A DNA stretch of 8,164 bases from Acidobacteriota bacterium (GCA_003225615.1 QIAS01000194.1:1-8164), one strand, 5' to 3'. Positions 1 to 7,733 are shown, numbered from the stretch's first letter. Translations and numbers: made by a program. Notes: generated from the sequence alone by a model not told the origin.

Positions 1-965
1 TGAATTCCAGCATCTTTGTGGGAATCACGGTTTGGAAGACGTCCCCTTTCTTGAGAAGCACGAGGCAGACGTCGGACGCGCAGATGAGCGCGGGAATTTT
101 TTCTCGCGGCTGCTGATCGAGAAAGACCATATTTTTTAGGCCGCGCGCCTTCGCCAGGCCCCGGATTCTTTCCTTTTCAGCACCCTCTCCCACCATCAGG
201 AAAAGCACCTGGGGACTTGTCGTCTGCAGCGTCTCTGCCGAGTCAACCACGGTGGCGAGGCCTTGCGCTAATCCCATCGTACCCACGTAGGAAACCAGGA
301 ATTTGCCTTCGGCTCCCAAACACCGCCGCAGCTCGGGATCCACCGCGTGCGGGCTGAACAAGTTAGTCTCCACCCCGTTCTCAACTATGGAAATCTTCTC
401 CGAAGGTACATGTCAGTGCTGCGTCAAGTAGCCTTTGAAAGCAGGCGTTACCACTACCACATGATGCGAGTTTTCGTATAGAACGATACAACATTGAATC
501 GTGATTGCCCATACCCACAGCGGCGAGCGACTCGGGCCACAAGTCTCGGACTTCTAGAATCAATGGCACACGTTTCCAGCGCGCCAGCCACCATCCCGAC
601 AGACCCACCAGCAACTGCGGTGATGAGGCGATGACCAGATCCGGACGACAGAGGCCCAGTCCCGTGAGCGCAGAGGAAACGCAAAACGAGCTGTAATTCA
701 GCATGCGTTCGTGCGCCTTGCGATTAGGCAGGGGAAGCAGCCAGGTACGCACGACCCGGACTCCTGACACCTGTTCTTGCATCACCAGGCGGTGGAAGTG
801 ACTGCGGTACTCCGGCGCAAGAACTCCCGTCGGATGATTAGGAAAACCCGTCAAGACCGTAACCTGGTGCCCAGCTTGCTGCCAGTGGCGCGCCAGTTCT
901 GCCGCGCGACCGGCCGGGGCTCCCATCTCCGGAGGAAAATATTGCGACACGTAGAGAATTTTCAC
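1..965 (-). pseudogene. Family 4 glycosyltransferase (WcaI-like), disrupted and cut by the window edge
   Basis: The gene starts at GTG (965-963), six bases after the epimerase stop. The first ~160 residues are a clean GT4 N-terminal half: YVSQYFPPEMGAP near residue 5, TGFPNHPTG near 39, LLVGLSGWWLARWKRVP near 118 and EVRDLWPESLAAVGMG near 137. After LYRS (about 483-477) the reading frame changes; frame 0 continues as unrelated sequence to a TGA at 383-381. The expected protein resumes in another frame (YENSHHVVVVTPAFKGYL), meets an in-frame TGA at 415-413 where relatives have Trp, then continues open to base 2 with SEKISIVENGVETNLFSP, VSYVGTMGLAQG and FLMVGEGAEKERI, the GT-B C-terminal half. 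The nucleotide-sugar-binding E-x7-E region would lie beyond the edge. Two separate lesions argue for real decay rather than one base-call error. In life it would transfer a sugar from a nucleotide sugar at the inner membrane during EPS assembly. A truncated N-terminal product is possible but unlikely to be active. Confidence 0.85.
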
Positions 966-971
966 GGCCGC

Positions 972-1952
972 CTAGTAGTAACAGAGCTTGAATGCGCTCT
1001 TGTAAAACAGGGCGCATAAGCGCTTGGCTTCATTGCGCGTGTAGTTTTCCCACTTATCGGCATATTCGCCGAAGACCTCTTCTCCTGTCAGACGATGCAT
1101 TATCCGCAGCTGCACGATATGAAGCCGGTGATAAAAGGGACTCGCGATCATGCGGAGGCGGGTGCCTGATTGTTCGTACAGGGACCAGAAACTCAGATCG
1201 TAACGAGGTAGATTTCTAAGAAGCGTCTGGCATGCCTGCGCACAAAGCTGCCGCGCCGACTCTTCTCGCGTGGCGAGAAAATAGTCATACACGCCCCAAA
1301 GTGCCCAGATAAAACCGTTCAGGATGTGGGTGGGTGGACTGACAATGTACTCCTCGAACCAGATGTCTCCACCCGTATCGGTGAAAGTGACACCACCTCG
1401 ATCGAGGGGCTTCAAAAATGCATCGAAGGCGCAAAGTGCCGCTCCCAGATACTGGTATTCACTGGTGTCACGGTATGCGCGTAAAAGCAGAGAAATCCCC
1501 TGCCCCTGCGCCAGACCCGAGTACCATGGCGCTTTCAGCAGACTGCGATACTCCCAGTCGAAACCATGCGTCCACACCCAAACGCCAAATCGGTTTTCTT
1601 CGAGATTGCGGCAAAGCCAATCGGCAGCGGCTAGAAACTTTTGCCGGCACTTGGATTCGCCGCTTTCCAAATACGCGTTGTAGTTGCCCAATCCCCATTG
1701 GGCGATGGCAATAGGGTTGTGCTGCAAGCCGATTTTGCCACGATAGTCGAGCAGAGGGATTCCGCTTGCATCATGAGGGCCCGCATAATTGGCTTTTGCG
1801 GAGAACAGCATGTAATAACCTTGTAGAGTGCTCAAACGCGCGTTGGCATTGAGTTCTGGCTTTTCGTGCCAAAAATTCAGGTGACTATTACCCGGCAACA
1901 GGTAGGCGCTCAGAATCCGCCGATAATAGTGGAGTCGGTTTGTTGCAACCAT
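972..1952 (-). CDS. D-glucuronyl C5-epimerase C-terminal domain protein
   Basis: This 326-residue protein matches the catalytic alpha-helical domain of heparosan/heparan glucuronyl C5-epimerases (GLCE C-terminal family), which invert C5 of GlcA within a polymer to give IdoA. Visible motifs: YYM at 46-48, LLDYRGKIGLQHNPIAIAQW at 67-86, APWYSGLAQGQGIS at 141-154, EEYIVSPPTHILNGF at 200-214, RYDLSFWSLYE at 250-260 and FYHRLHIVQL at 273-282. By motif alignment from memory, Y202, Y251 and Y274 fall where human GLCE has its three essential tyrosines (Y500, Y560, Y578), so the active site looks intact. The N-terminal beta domain of the animal enzyme is absent, as in other short bacterial homologues. 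I see no signal peptide or membrane segment, so action on a cytoplasmic or lipid-linked glycan is inferred. The ATG at 1952 is preferred because a stop lies in frame about 45 bases upstream and no other standard start intervenes; there is no clear Shine-Dalgarno. A 53-base gap separates it from the propeller gene. Substrate is unproven. Confidence 0.88.
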   Translation of the reverse strand: MVATNRLHYYRRILSAYLLPGNSHLNFWHEKPELNANARLSTLQGYYMLFSAKANYAGPHDASGIPLLDYRGKIGLQHNPIAIAQWGLGNYNAYLESGESKCRQKFLAAADWLCRNLEENRFGVWVWTHGFDWEYRSLLKAPWYSGLAQGQGISLLLRAYRDTSEYQYLGAALCAFDAFLKPLDRGGVTFTDTGGDIWFEEYIVSPPTHILNGFIWALWGVYDYFLATREESARQLCAQACQTLLRNLPRYDLSFWSLYEQSGTRLRMIASPFYHRLHIVQLRIMHRLTGEEVFGEYADKWENYTRNEAKRLCALFYKSAFKLCYY

Positions 1953-2005
1953 TTTTAATGAGATTTCAACCGACTGTAGCAGCAGAAAGGATTAGAAAAG
2001 AGCAC

Positions 2006-3103
2006 CTAACTTGGTTCAGGCGCGGAAACCTTTGGAGTGACTCGCCACAGAGTCGTTTCGAGATCGCCCTTTGTGACGGCCACCGAGGTCATGGCAAGCA
2101 AACCGCTGTTATTTTTGCCAGCGGGCAGGATCGCATTGCCGTACTGGAAAAGTTTCATCGACCAACGATCTTTTTTCCATTGCACAACCGTTCGCCAATG
2201 AACCCCGTCCAGGCTGCCGTAGATGCGCACGTGGCGATCTGGGTTTGCTGCGCTAGGCTCGACCATGGTGGAGAAGTACATCGCGTCGCTAACCCGGCAG
2301 CCGTAAATAGATGAACTGGTGAGGCTCGCTAAGGTATAAAGATTTCCCCGACGGTCTAACCGGTAGATGTAATTGTGCTCCAGCGGGGTATCGGAGGAGA
2401 AGTACAGGCCGTCGGCGGCCGGCAGCAGGGCTACCGCACGGGCCTGCTGATTGCCGTGCAGAACCGCCTCCACGTCTGTGAAATCAAGCGAGGCGCGCAG
2501 AATTCGGCACTCCGGCCCTTCATCCCCGGTGAGCACCCACAGGCAGTTCTGCCATTCGTCATACACGATGTTATGTATGTGGCGAATCGAATGACGGTGA
2601 AAACTATAGGCGACATCCCAGGTAGTGCCCTGATCTTCGGAAACGTAAATGTGGACCTCGTCGCGATGTCGGTTGTCGAAATATTCCCCCCAGAAAACCT
2701 TACCGTCCGGAGTTGCGGTGATATGCAGCGGCCGAGTACCGCGCGTGATCACGTGAGAGACGCGAAACTCAGTCTCGCCAGGCGCAAGCGTTGCAATCAC
2801 ACCGGGCAGTGCAGCGCTCCGGTGCCCCGAAGGCAGCACGGCGAGTGCGTGAAAACCGTCCCGCAACAGGCGGCAGCTGAGCGGAAAACGGGAGCTGACA
2901 TTTCGCCACAAGCTTGGGCGGAAGTGTGTAACTTCCTGCCAATGAATCGCAGGTCGGCTCAAGTCCGCCCGTAACAACTGGTACGCCCGGGATGCATACA
3001 GCACATTCCCATCCCAGGTGAGAACTCGCAGCCCGGGAAAAGCGGCGATGCACTGCAATTCCCCGTTCAGCGGTTGGAAGATCGGAATCGCAGAAGCTGC
3101 CAT
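2006..3103 (-). CDS. Asp-box/BNR-type beta-propeller protein, sialidase-like fold, function unknown
   Basis: A 365-residue protein starting MAASAIPIFQP. It carries one textbook Asp-box, SEDQGTTW at 155-162 (S-x-D-x-G-x-T-W), and a degenerate one, SLDGVHW at 297-303, each following a beta strand (HIYV, VRIYG) as in sialidase-type propellers. Other regular strand/turn elements (DGNVLYAS, DGKVFWGEYFD, NCLWVLTGDEG, DGLYFSSDT, DAMYFST) fit a propeller with about six blades. An RHIHNIVYDEW segment at 174-184 looks like a conserved core. I do not see the FRIP motif or a clear arginine triad, so sialidase activity should not be assumed. No signal peptide or membrane segment is present. The start is set by position: ATG lies 7 bases after the carbamoyltransferase stop with GGAGAA at 3120-3115 upstream. 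A longer in-frame reading from 3223 would overlap the previous gene and adds only basic, low-complexity residues. Its place inside an EPS operon suggests glycan binding, modification or turnover, or a structural role; this is inference. Confidence 0.8.
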   Translation of the reverse strand: MAASAIPIFQPLNGELQCIAAFPGLRVLTWDGNVLYASRAYQLLRADLSRPAIHWQEVTHFRPSLWRNVSSRFPLSCRLLRDGFHALAVLPSGHRSAALPGVIATLAPGETEFRVSHVITRGTRPLHITATPDGKVFWGEYFDNRHRDEVHIYVSEDQGTTWDVAYSFHRHSIRHIHNIVYDEWQNCLWVLTGDEGPECRILRASLDFTDVEAVLHGNQQARAVALLPAADGLYFSSDTPLEHNYIYRLDRRGNLYTLASLTSSSIYGCRVSDAMYFSTMVEPSAANPDRHVRIYGSLDGVHWRTVVQWKKDRWSMKLFQYGNAILPAGKNNSGLLAMTSVAVTKGDLETTLWRVTPKVSAPEPS

Positions 3104-3110
3104 GCTGTTT

Positions 3111-4844
3111 TTAGTTCTCCGATTTCGATACGACGAAAGGACCGATCGCCAGGGTATCCATGCGCGTACGCTGGAAGCAATCGATGGCTTCTTGTGGAGC
3201 ACAGACGATGGGCTCATTTTCATTGAAGCTGGTGTTAAGAACTACGGGAATGCCAGTCCTTCGCTGGAAAGCTTTGATCAAGTCATAATAGAGTGCATTC
3301 TCATCGCGAGAAACAGTCTGCAAGCGTCCTGTGTCGTCCACGTGATTGACGGCACATAATTCTTGGCGCTTCTGCGCACGAATCTTGTAAACATGCAACA
3401 TGAAGGGCGACGGGTGATTGTGCTCGAAATATTCGTACTGATGTTCGGCTAGTATCGAGGGCGCAAACGGGCGAAACCACTCACGGTGCTTGACACGTGC
3501 ATTGAGCACGTCCTTCATATTGGCAAGGCCTGGATGCGCCACAATGGAGCGGTTGCCTAAGGCGCGGGGCCCCCATTCCATGGACCCTTGAAACCAGCCT
3601 ACGACCTTTCCTGCGGCGATCTGGGCGGCTACCGTGTCCAGCAGCGGTTCGCGATCAAGCCGCTGATAGGCAAGATCGGCCTTCTTCAAGTCTGATGCAA
3701 TTCGCGAATCCGAAAAGTGTGGGCCCAGGTAGGAGTTCTTCATCTGGTAGCGGCGCGGTTGTTTGAGCACTGAGTGGTACGTGTGCAATGCAGCGCCGAT
3801 GGCCAAGCCTTCATCGCCGGCAGCAGGCTGGATCCACGTGTGCCGGAAAGGCGTGCTGTCGAACAGCTTTCCATTAGCCACACTGTTGAGGGCGCAACCG
3901 CCCGCCATAGCCAGGTTCTCAACCGGGATTTTCTTGTGTAGTTGATTGAGCAGGTGAAAAAATACTTTTTCGAAGCAATGTTGCATGGCGTAGGCGAGAT
4001 CCATGTCACGCTGCGTGATTTCGCCGTGAGGCTCGCGTGGTTGGCCGAAAAGTTTCTCCATTTGTTCCGAAAAATGCCGCGCTAAACGAACCGTACCATC
4101 GGACTGAATCTGCATGCCCTGGTTGCTGCCCAGCGGCTTGAAATACTTCAGATCGAGCTGAAAGCTCCCATTCTTCAGCCCGACAATGCTCTTGATCGGG
4201 TCACAATAAGTGTCTTTGCCGTAAGGGGCCAGACCCATGACCTTGCCCTCATCACCATAATTCTTGTATCCGATGAATTCGCAAATCATGGAATAAAAAC
4301 TGCCGAGGGAGTGCGGCAGGAACACTCTTTCCAGGATGTCGATATCGTTTCCCTCGCAGCGGGCCAGCATAGTGGAAACAAAATCGCCTGAACCGTCGTA
4401 GCTAAAGCCTGCAGCCTTTATCCAAGGCGAACAGTAGTAGGCGCTGGCAATGTGTGCGATGTGGTGTTCCAGGCGGTGCTCCTGAAAGCGGAGCAGCTTC
4501 GCATCTACATCAAGCGCATTCGCCAGGAGAGTGCGCAGGTCTCGCATCGCTTGTTTACGCGCGCGAAGGTGAATGAAATTCAGAATTTTGTCCGGATTCG
4601 CAAGAGCATACTGGACCTTTCTGGCAAGGTTCGCGTCGCTGTCCTGCCCCACCGCAACATGGTCGATGTCAGTAATTCTTGCTCCGACCGCGTCCAGGCA
4701 GGCCTTCACCGCAAGCGATGGAAAGCCGCCGAAATGTTTCTGCCGATTGAGGCGCTCTTCGGCCACCGCGAAAACCACCTCGCCATCTTGCACGATGGCA
4801 GCCGAGGCGTCCGCATGAAACATATTCAGACCGAGGATGAGCAT
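3111..4844 (-). CDS. Carbamoyltransferase, NodU/CmcH family
   Basis: A full-length (577 aa) member of the family that uses carbamoyl phosphate and ATP to make carbamoyl-adenylate and then O-carbamoylates a hydroxyl (NodU on Nod factors, CmcH on cephems, TobZ on tobramycin). The N-terminal Kae1/YrdC-like ASKHA domain begins LILGLNMFHADASAA (H10, D12), with AEERLNRQKHFGGFP at 28-42, a metal-binding HHIAH at 127-131 and YDGSGD at 149-154. GGCALNS at 315-321 is followed by HTWIQPAAGDEGLAIGAAL. The C-terminal domain has WGPRALGNRSIVAHP from W424, WFRPFAPSIL and NTSFNENEPIV. All expected motifs are present, so it is probably active. The start overlaps the GT2 gene end by 19 nt and has the best Shine-Dalgarno in the window. 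In this setting the acceptor is probably a sugar hydroxyl on the polysaccharide or its lipid-linked precursor; which sugar cannot be told. The enzyme is soluble and cytoplasmic by sequence. Confidence 0.93.
   Translation of the reverse strand: MLILGLNMFHADASAAIVQDGEVVFAVAEERLNRQKHFGGFPSLAVKACLDAVGARITDIDHVAVGQDSDANLARKVQYALANPDKILNFIHLRARKQAMRDLRTLLANALDVDAKLLRFQEHRLEHHIAHIASAYYCSPWIKAAGFSYDGSGDFVSTMLARCEGNDIDILERVFLPHSLGSFYSMICEFIGYKNYGDEGKVMGLAPYGKDTYCDPIKSIVGLKNGSFQLDLKYFKPLGSNQGMQIQSDGTVRLARHFSEQMEKLFGQPREPHGEITQRDMDLAYAMQHCFEKVFFHLLNQLHKKIPVENLAMAGGCALNSVANGKLFDSTPFRHTWIQPAAGDEGLAIGAALHTYHSVLKQPRRYQMKNSYLGPHFSDSRIASDLKKADLAYQRLDREPLLDTVAAQIAAGKVVGWFQGSMEWGPRALGNRSIVAHPGLANMKDVLNARVKHREWFRPFAPSILAEHQYEYFEHNHPSPFMLHVYKIRAQKRQELCAVNHVDDTGRLQTVSRDENALYYDLIKAFQRRTGIPVVLNTSFNENEPIVCAPQEAIDCFQRTRMDTLAIGPFVVSKSEN
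3115..3120 (-). promoter_or_regulatory. Ribosome binding site of the Asp-box propeller gene
   Basis: GGAGAA on the minus strand overlaps the last codons of the carbamoyltransferase gene and lies 11 bases before ATG 3103-3101. It is the reason for choosing the 365-residue reading over the longer in-frame one that would begin at 3223. Confidence 0.5.
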
Positions 4845-5803
4845 TTCGTGTTTCTCCCTTCGTTAGCTCCGTCCTGGAGTGCGGTCGGGTTATGCGCCTT
4901 CGCGATATCTCGCGCCCATTCCTGTTCGTAAATTTTGGCTTTAACCTGAAAGAACTGAATCCCTTGAAATGCGCAGTAGATCAAGCCCGGAACGCCGTCC
5001 AGGAATCCAAATCGCACGACATACTTGTAAAAGAAAAAAAGAGCCGGTGCGCCCGGTACCCGAAACAACTTTTGTTTGAGCCAGCGCCGGCGTTGGGCCT
5101 GCGTGCCGAAAAGCGACGGCCGGAGTTCCTCTCGATCTTCTTCTTGACGGGTCCAGACTCTAGCTTCCCAGTTAGAGTATTCATTGTGCTTATCAATGTA
5201 GCGCGCCAGAGATTCCACGTTGCAGTGAATCAGGGGATTCTTCAGCCTTCCCGTCCGGCCCTGCACGACCACGTGCTCATGCACCTCCATATCGCCCATG
5301 GACATATCTTGATCATGCAAACGGCACTCGTAACGCCCTTTGCCGCGACGGAACAGCGAGAGTTTCCAAAAGGAAGCGCCGCTGTGCCGCAAGATGCGTC
5401 CCAGAAAATGCATGCGCAACGAAATGTAATACCCATTGCAATCGGAAACCTGCATAACGCGACGAATCTCTCCGGCGAGCTCGCTGGTAAGGATCTCGTC
5501 GGCGTCAAGCAAAAGGATCCAATCGTAGGCCAAGGGCAAGGTATCCATAGCCCACTGGCGCTTCTTCGGCCAACCACCCTGATAGTGAAACTGCACAACC
5601 TGGGCACCGTGTAGGCGCGCCATTTCCACAGTCTCATCGGCGCTTTGGGAGTCGATCACGTAAATCTCTCCCACACCTCGCAGAGCTTCCAGGCAGCGGG
5701 GAAGGTTTCGTGCTTCATTGCGCGTGGGGATAAGCACGCTCACGGGGAGAGTGACAGCGGCGGTGGTTTTTTCGAGTGGTGCGAGTTCTTCCAGTTGGTG
5801 CAT
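4826..5803 (-). CDS. Family 2 glycosyltransferase (WaaE/KdtX-like)
   Basis: A 325-residue inverting GT-A enzyme. The nucleotide-binding start VSVLIPTRNEARNL (21-34), D51 in YVIDSQSADET, PKKRQWAM at 79-86 and the metal-binding DADE at 100-103 are all present. VHEHVV at 174-179 and the LIHCNVESLARYIDKHNEYS stretch at 191-210 are typical of the WaaE-type subgroup that adds glucose or similar sugars to LPS core or EPS precursors. The C-terminal ~75 residues hold hydrophobic, aromatic stretches (ALFFFYKYVVRF, VPGLIYCAFQGIQFF around 254-285), probably membrane-associating. The start is the first ATG, 10 bases after the asnB-like stop; there is no good Shine-Dalgarno, so translational coupling to the upstream gene is likely. 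The 3' end overlaps the carbamoyltransferase start by 19 nt. Donor and acceptor sugars cannot be read from the sequence. Confidence 0.92.
   Translation of the reverse strand: MHQLEELAPLEKTTAAVTLPVSVLIPTRNEARNLPRCLEALRGVGEIYVIDSQSADETVEMARLHGAQVVQFHYQGGWPKKRQWAMDTLPLAYDWILLLDADEILTSELAGEIRRVMQVSDCNGYYISLRMHFLGRILRHSGASFWKLSLFRRGKGRYECRLHDQDMSMGDMEVHEHVVVQGRTGRLKNPLIHCNVESLARYIDKHNEYSNWEARVWTRQEEDREELRPSLFGTQAQRRRWLKQKLFRVPGAPALFFFYKYVVRFGFLDGVPGLIYCAFQGIQFFQVKAKIYEQEWARDIAKAHNPTALQDGANEGRNTKCSSSV
4854..4859 (-). promoter_or_regulatory. Ribosome binding site of the carbamoyltransferase gene
   Basis: On the minus strand AGGGAG lies 9 bases before the ATG at 4844-4842, inside the 3' end of the GT2 gene. 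It is the strongest Shine-Dalgarno seen in the operon. It supports the overlapping start and implies independent, high translation initiation of the carbamoyltransferase. Confidence 0.7.
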
Positions 5804-5813
5804 TAGGCTATGC

Positions 5814-7733
5814 TCAGCACAAATTTATTTCACTCCAGCGCTGAAGAACATAGAGCGACCACGGCCGTGACCATGATGTGTTACCGCGGAGAAAATCTTG
5901 CCAGACGCACTGCACCGCGTTGGCGCTCAAAATCTCGCCCAGTGGACCTTCTGGTATTTTCCGGAGTGTGCTTTCGATGTTCCCCCGCAGTTCGTCCCGA
6001 AGCCAATGCTTGAATGGCAGAGTGAAACCACGCTTCTTGCGGCGAACGATCTGATCAGGCAGAGCATTGGCGAGCGCGCCGACCAGCAGCGGTTTGGGAA
6101 CTTCAGCCTCCAATTTCCAGGAACCTGGTAACGATAAAATCTTCCGCACCAGCAAAGGATCGAGGAAAGGCACACGAACCTCAACCCCGTGCGCCATGCT
6201 CATAACATCAGAATCGCGCAACAAGGTATTCAGCATGTAGCAGCGCGCTTCGAGGTAGGAGACGCGGTTAACCGGATCAAGCGTTTGAGTACGGTCCAGA
6301 GCTTGTCGTAGGGATGCATTCGCCCGCTGTTCAGCCTGCTCGCTCGCGGAAGGATAAATCCGAGCACGTAGATGCCGTGTGAACAATGCGCGCGAAAGAA
6401 AATATGGATGCACCAGGCTTCCATTCTCGTGAGCCAAGGCAAAAAGCTTGCGGTTCGCGTCGCTGGCCGGCACCAGGAGATCAAGGGCGCTGCTTAATGG
6501 GCGCCTCAGAGCCGCCGGCAAAAAATGCCAACAATGGACGAACTTCTCCATTTGCACCACAGTGCGAAAACTGGAATACCCGGCAAAGATTTCGTCGCCT
6601 CCCAGGCCGGACAGCGCCACCTTCACTCCCGCCGCACGTGCTTGCTGCGCGATGACATAGGTATTCAAGCCATCCATGGAAGGCTGGTCCATCGCTCGAA
6701 GCGCCTCCGGTATGGCTACCAGCGCATCCTGCTGAGACAGCGAGATCTCATGATGGTCAGAGTGGAACCGCTGCGCTACGGCGCGCGAAAATTCCGCCTC
6801 GTTGAATTCGTCTTCACGAAACACCAGCGAGAACGTGCTCGCACGCGTGCCTCCAGAACTCAACAACGCTACCAGGCTGCTGGAGTCTATACCGCCCGAA
6901 AGAAATACACCGACAGGAACGTCGCTGACCAACTGCAGGCTTACCGCGTCTCGCAACTGCTGGGCCGTTTCTGCTGCAGCATTCCGGCGCGCGGCTTGCG
7001 AGTTTATCTCGAGCTGTCGGATTGTGCCGGAGCTCTCGTCAATCAAATCCCAATATTCTTCATCTCGGACAGTGCCGTCTTTCCAAACAAGAAAATGACC
7101 CGGGCGGAGCCCGGCAACGCCCTCAATAACCGTGGTTGGATCGTAGACCGATCCAAATCCCAGGTAATGAATTAACCCCGCCGGATCGACACGGCGACCT
7201 ACAAGGCCCGTGCCCAGCAGAGTGCGCACTTCAGACGCAAACAAGAAGTGATTTTCTGAGTGGTGATAATACAAGGGCTTTACGCCCATCGGATCACGCG
7301 CCAAAAACAGCGATTGCCGCTGCGCGTCCCAAATAGCAAAAGCGAAAATTCCGCGTAGGTGTTTTAGACATTCTTGGCCCCAATAGCCGTACGCCTTCAG
7401 AATGACTTCTGTGTCGGAATTACTCACGAAGCTTACGTCGCGCTGTCGCAGCTTTTCGCGAACCAAGCGGAAGTTGTAGATCTCTCCGTTGTAGACGATC
7501 CAGTTACCCGTTGCAGGATCCTGCATGGGCTGATGACCAAACGGCGTGAGATCAAGGATGGCCAGCCGCCGGGCTCCCAGACCTACTTCGAATGCTTGGG
7601 ATGGCGCGGTTTGGCGAATGGTAGTAGTGCCGGAATCGTCGGGTCCGCGATGAGCGAGCGACTCCGTGGCGCGCTCCAGCACATCTGCGGGAACGTGACG
7701 GTTACGTGCGAGTATGCCAACAATGCCGCACAC
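5814..7733 (-). CDS. asnB: Glutamine-hydrolysing asparagine synthetase / amidotransferase
   Basis: 639 residues, the normal length for AsnB. The class II glutaminase domain starts MCGIVGIL, with the Cys2 nucleophile exposed once fMet is removed; R56 in RRLAILDL, YNGEIYN at 81-87, SDTE at 106-109 and RDPMGVKPLYY at 146-156 complete the glutamine and ammonia-handling site. The synthetase domain has the ATP PP-loop SGGIDSS at 279-285, followed by LSGLGGDEIFAGY and, further on, VEVRVPFLDP. Every catalytic element is present. The start is GTG at 7733-7731, fixed by the need for Cys at position 2. The family makes asparagine from aspartate, but many copies inside polysaccharide clusters (such as the exosortase-associated amidotransferases) are thought to amidate a sugar carboxylate. 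Its place as first gene of an EPS operon with a uronate epimerase favours that role, as inference. The symbol is given for family only. Confidence 0.92.
   Translation of the reverse strand: MCGIVGILARNRHVPADVLERATESLAHRGPDDSGTTTIRQTAPSQAFEVGLGARRLAILDLTPFGHQPMQDPATGNWIVYNGEIYNFRLVREKLRQRDVSFVSNSDTEVILKAYGYWGQECLKHLRGIFAFAIWDAQRQSLFLARDPMGVKPLYYHHSENHFLFASEVRTLLGTGLVGRRVDPAGLIHYLGFGSVYDPTTVIEGVAGLRPGHFLVWKDGTVRDEEYWDLIDESSGTIRQLEINSQAARRNAAAETAQQLRDAVSLQLVSDVPVGVFLSGGIDSSSLVALLSSGGTRASTFSLVFREDEFNEAEFSRAVAQRFHSDHHEISLSQQDALVAIPEALRAMDQPSMDGLNTYVIAQQARAAGVKVALSGLGGDEIFAGYSSFRTVVQMEKFVHCWHFLPAALRRPLSSALDLLVPASDANRKLFALAHENGSLVHPYFLSRALFTRHLRARIYPSASEQAEQRANASLRQALDRTQTLDPVNRVSYLEARCYMLNTLLRDSDVMSMAHGVEVRVPFLDPLLVRKILSLPGSWKLEAEVPKPLLVGALANALPDQIVRRKKRGFTLPFKHWLRDELRGNIESTLRKIPEGPLGEILSANAVQCVWQDFLRGNTSWSRPWSLYVLQRWSEINLC

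Noticed and set aside
381..965. Treating the N-terminal half of the GT4 gene as a genuine short protein
   Set aside because: The last ~30 residues have no family resemblance, while the real C-terminal half is recognisable in another frame just downstream.
2375..2974. Plus-strand open frame of 199 codons opposite the propeller gene
   Set aside because: It has no domain resemblance or ribosome site, and the minus-strand reading carries the Asp-box.
2006..3223. Longer 405-residue reading of the Asp-box propeller from 3223
   Set aside because: It would overlap the end of the carbamoyltransferase by more than 100 bases, and the extra 40 residues are basic and unlike a domain or signal peptide. 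The ATG at 3103 has GGAGAA upstream and follows the previous stop closely.
4892..5614. Plus-strand open frame of 240 codons opposite the GT2 gene
   Set aside because: It is wholly antisense to a well-supported glycosyltransferase, shows no recognisable domain, and long antisense frames are common in GC-rich coding DNA.
6525..7175. Plus-strand open frame of 216 codons opposite the amidotransferase gene
   Set aside because: It is antisense to intact AsnB motifs and has an arginine-rich composition typical of shadow frames.
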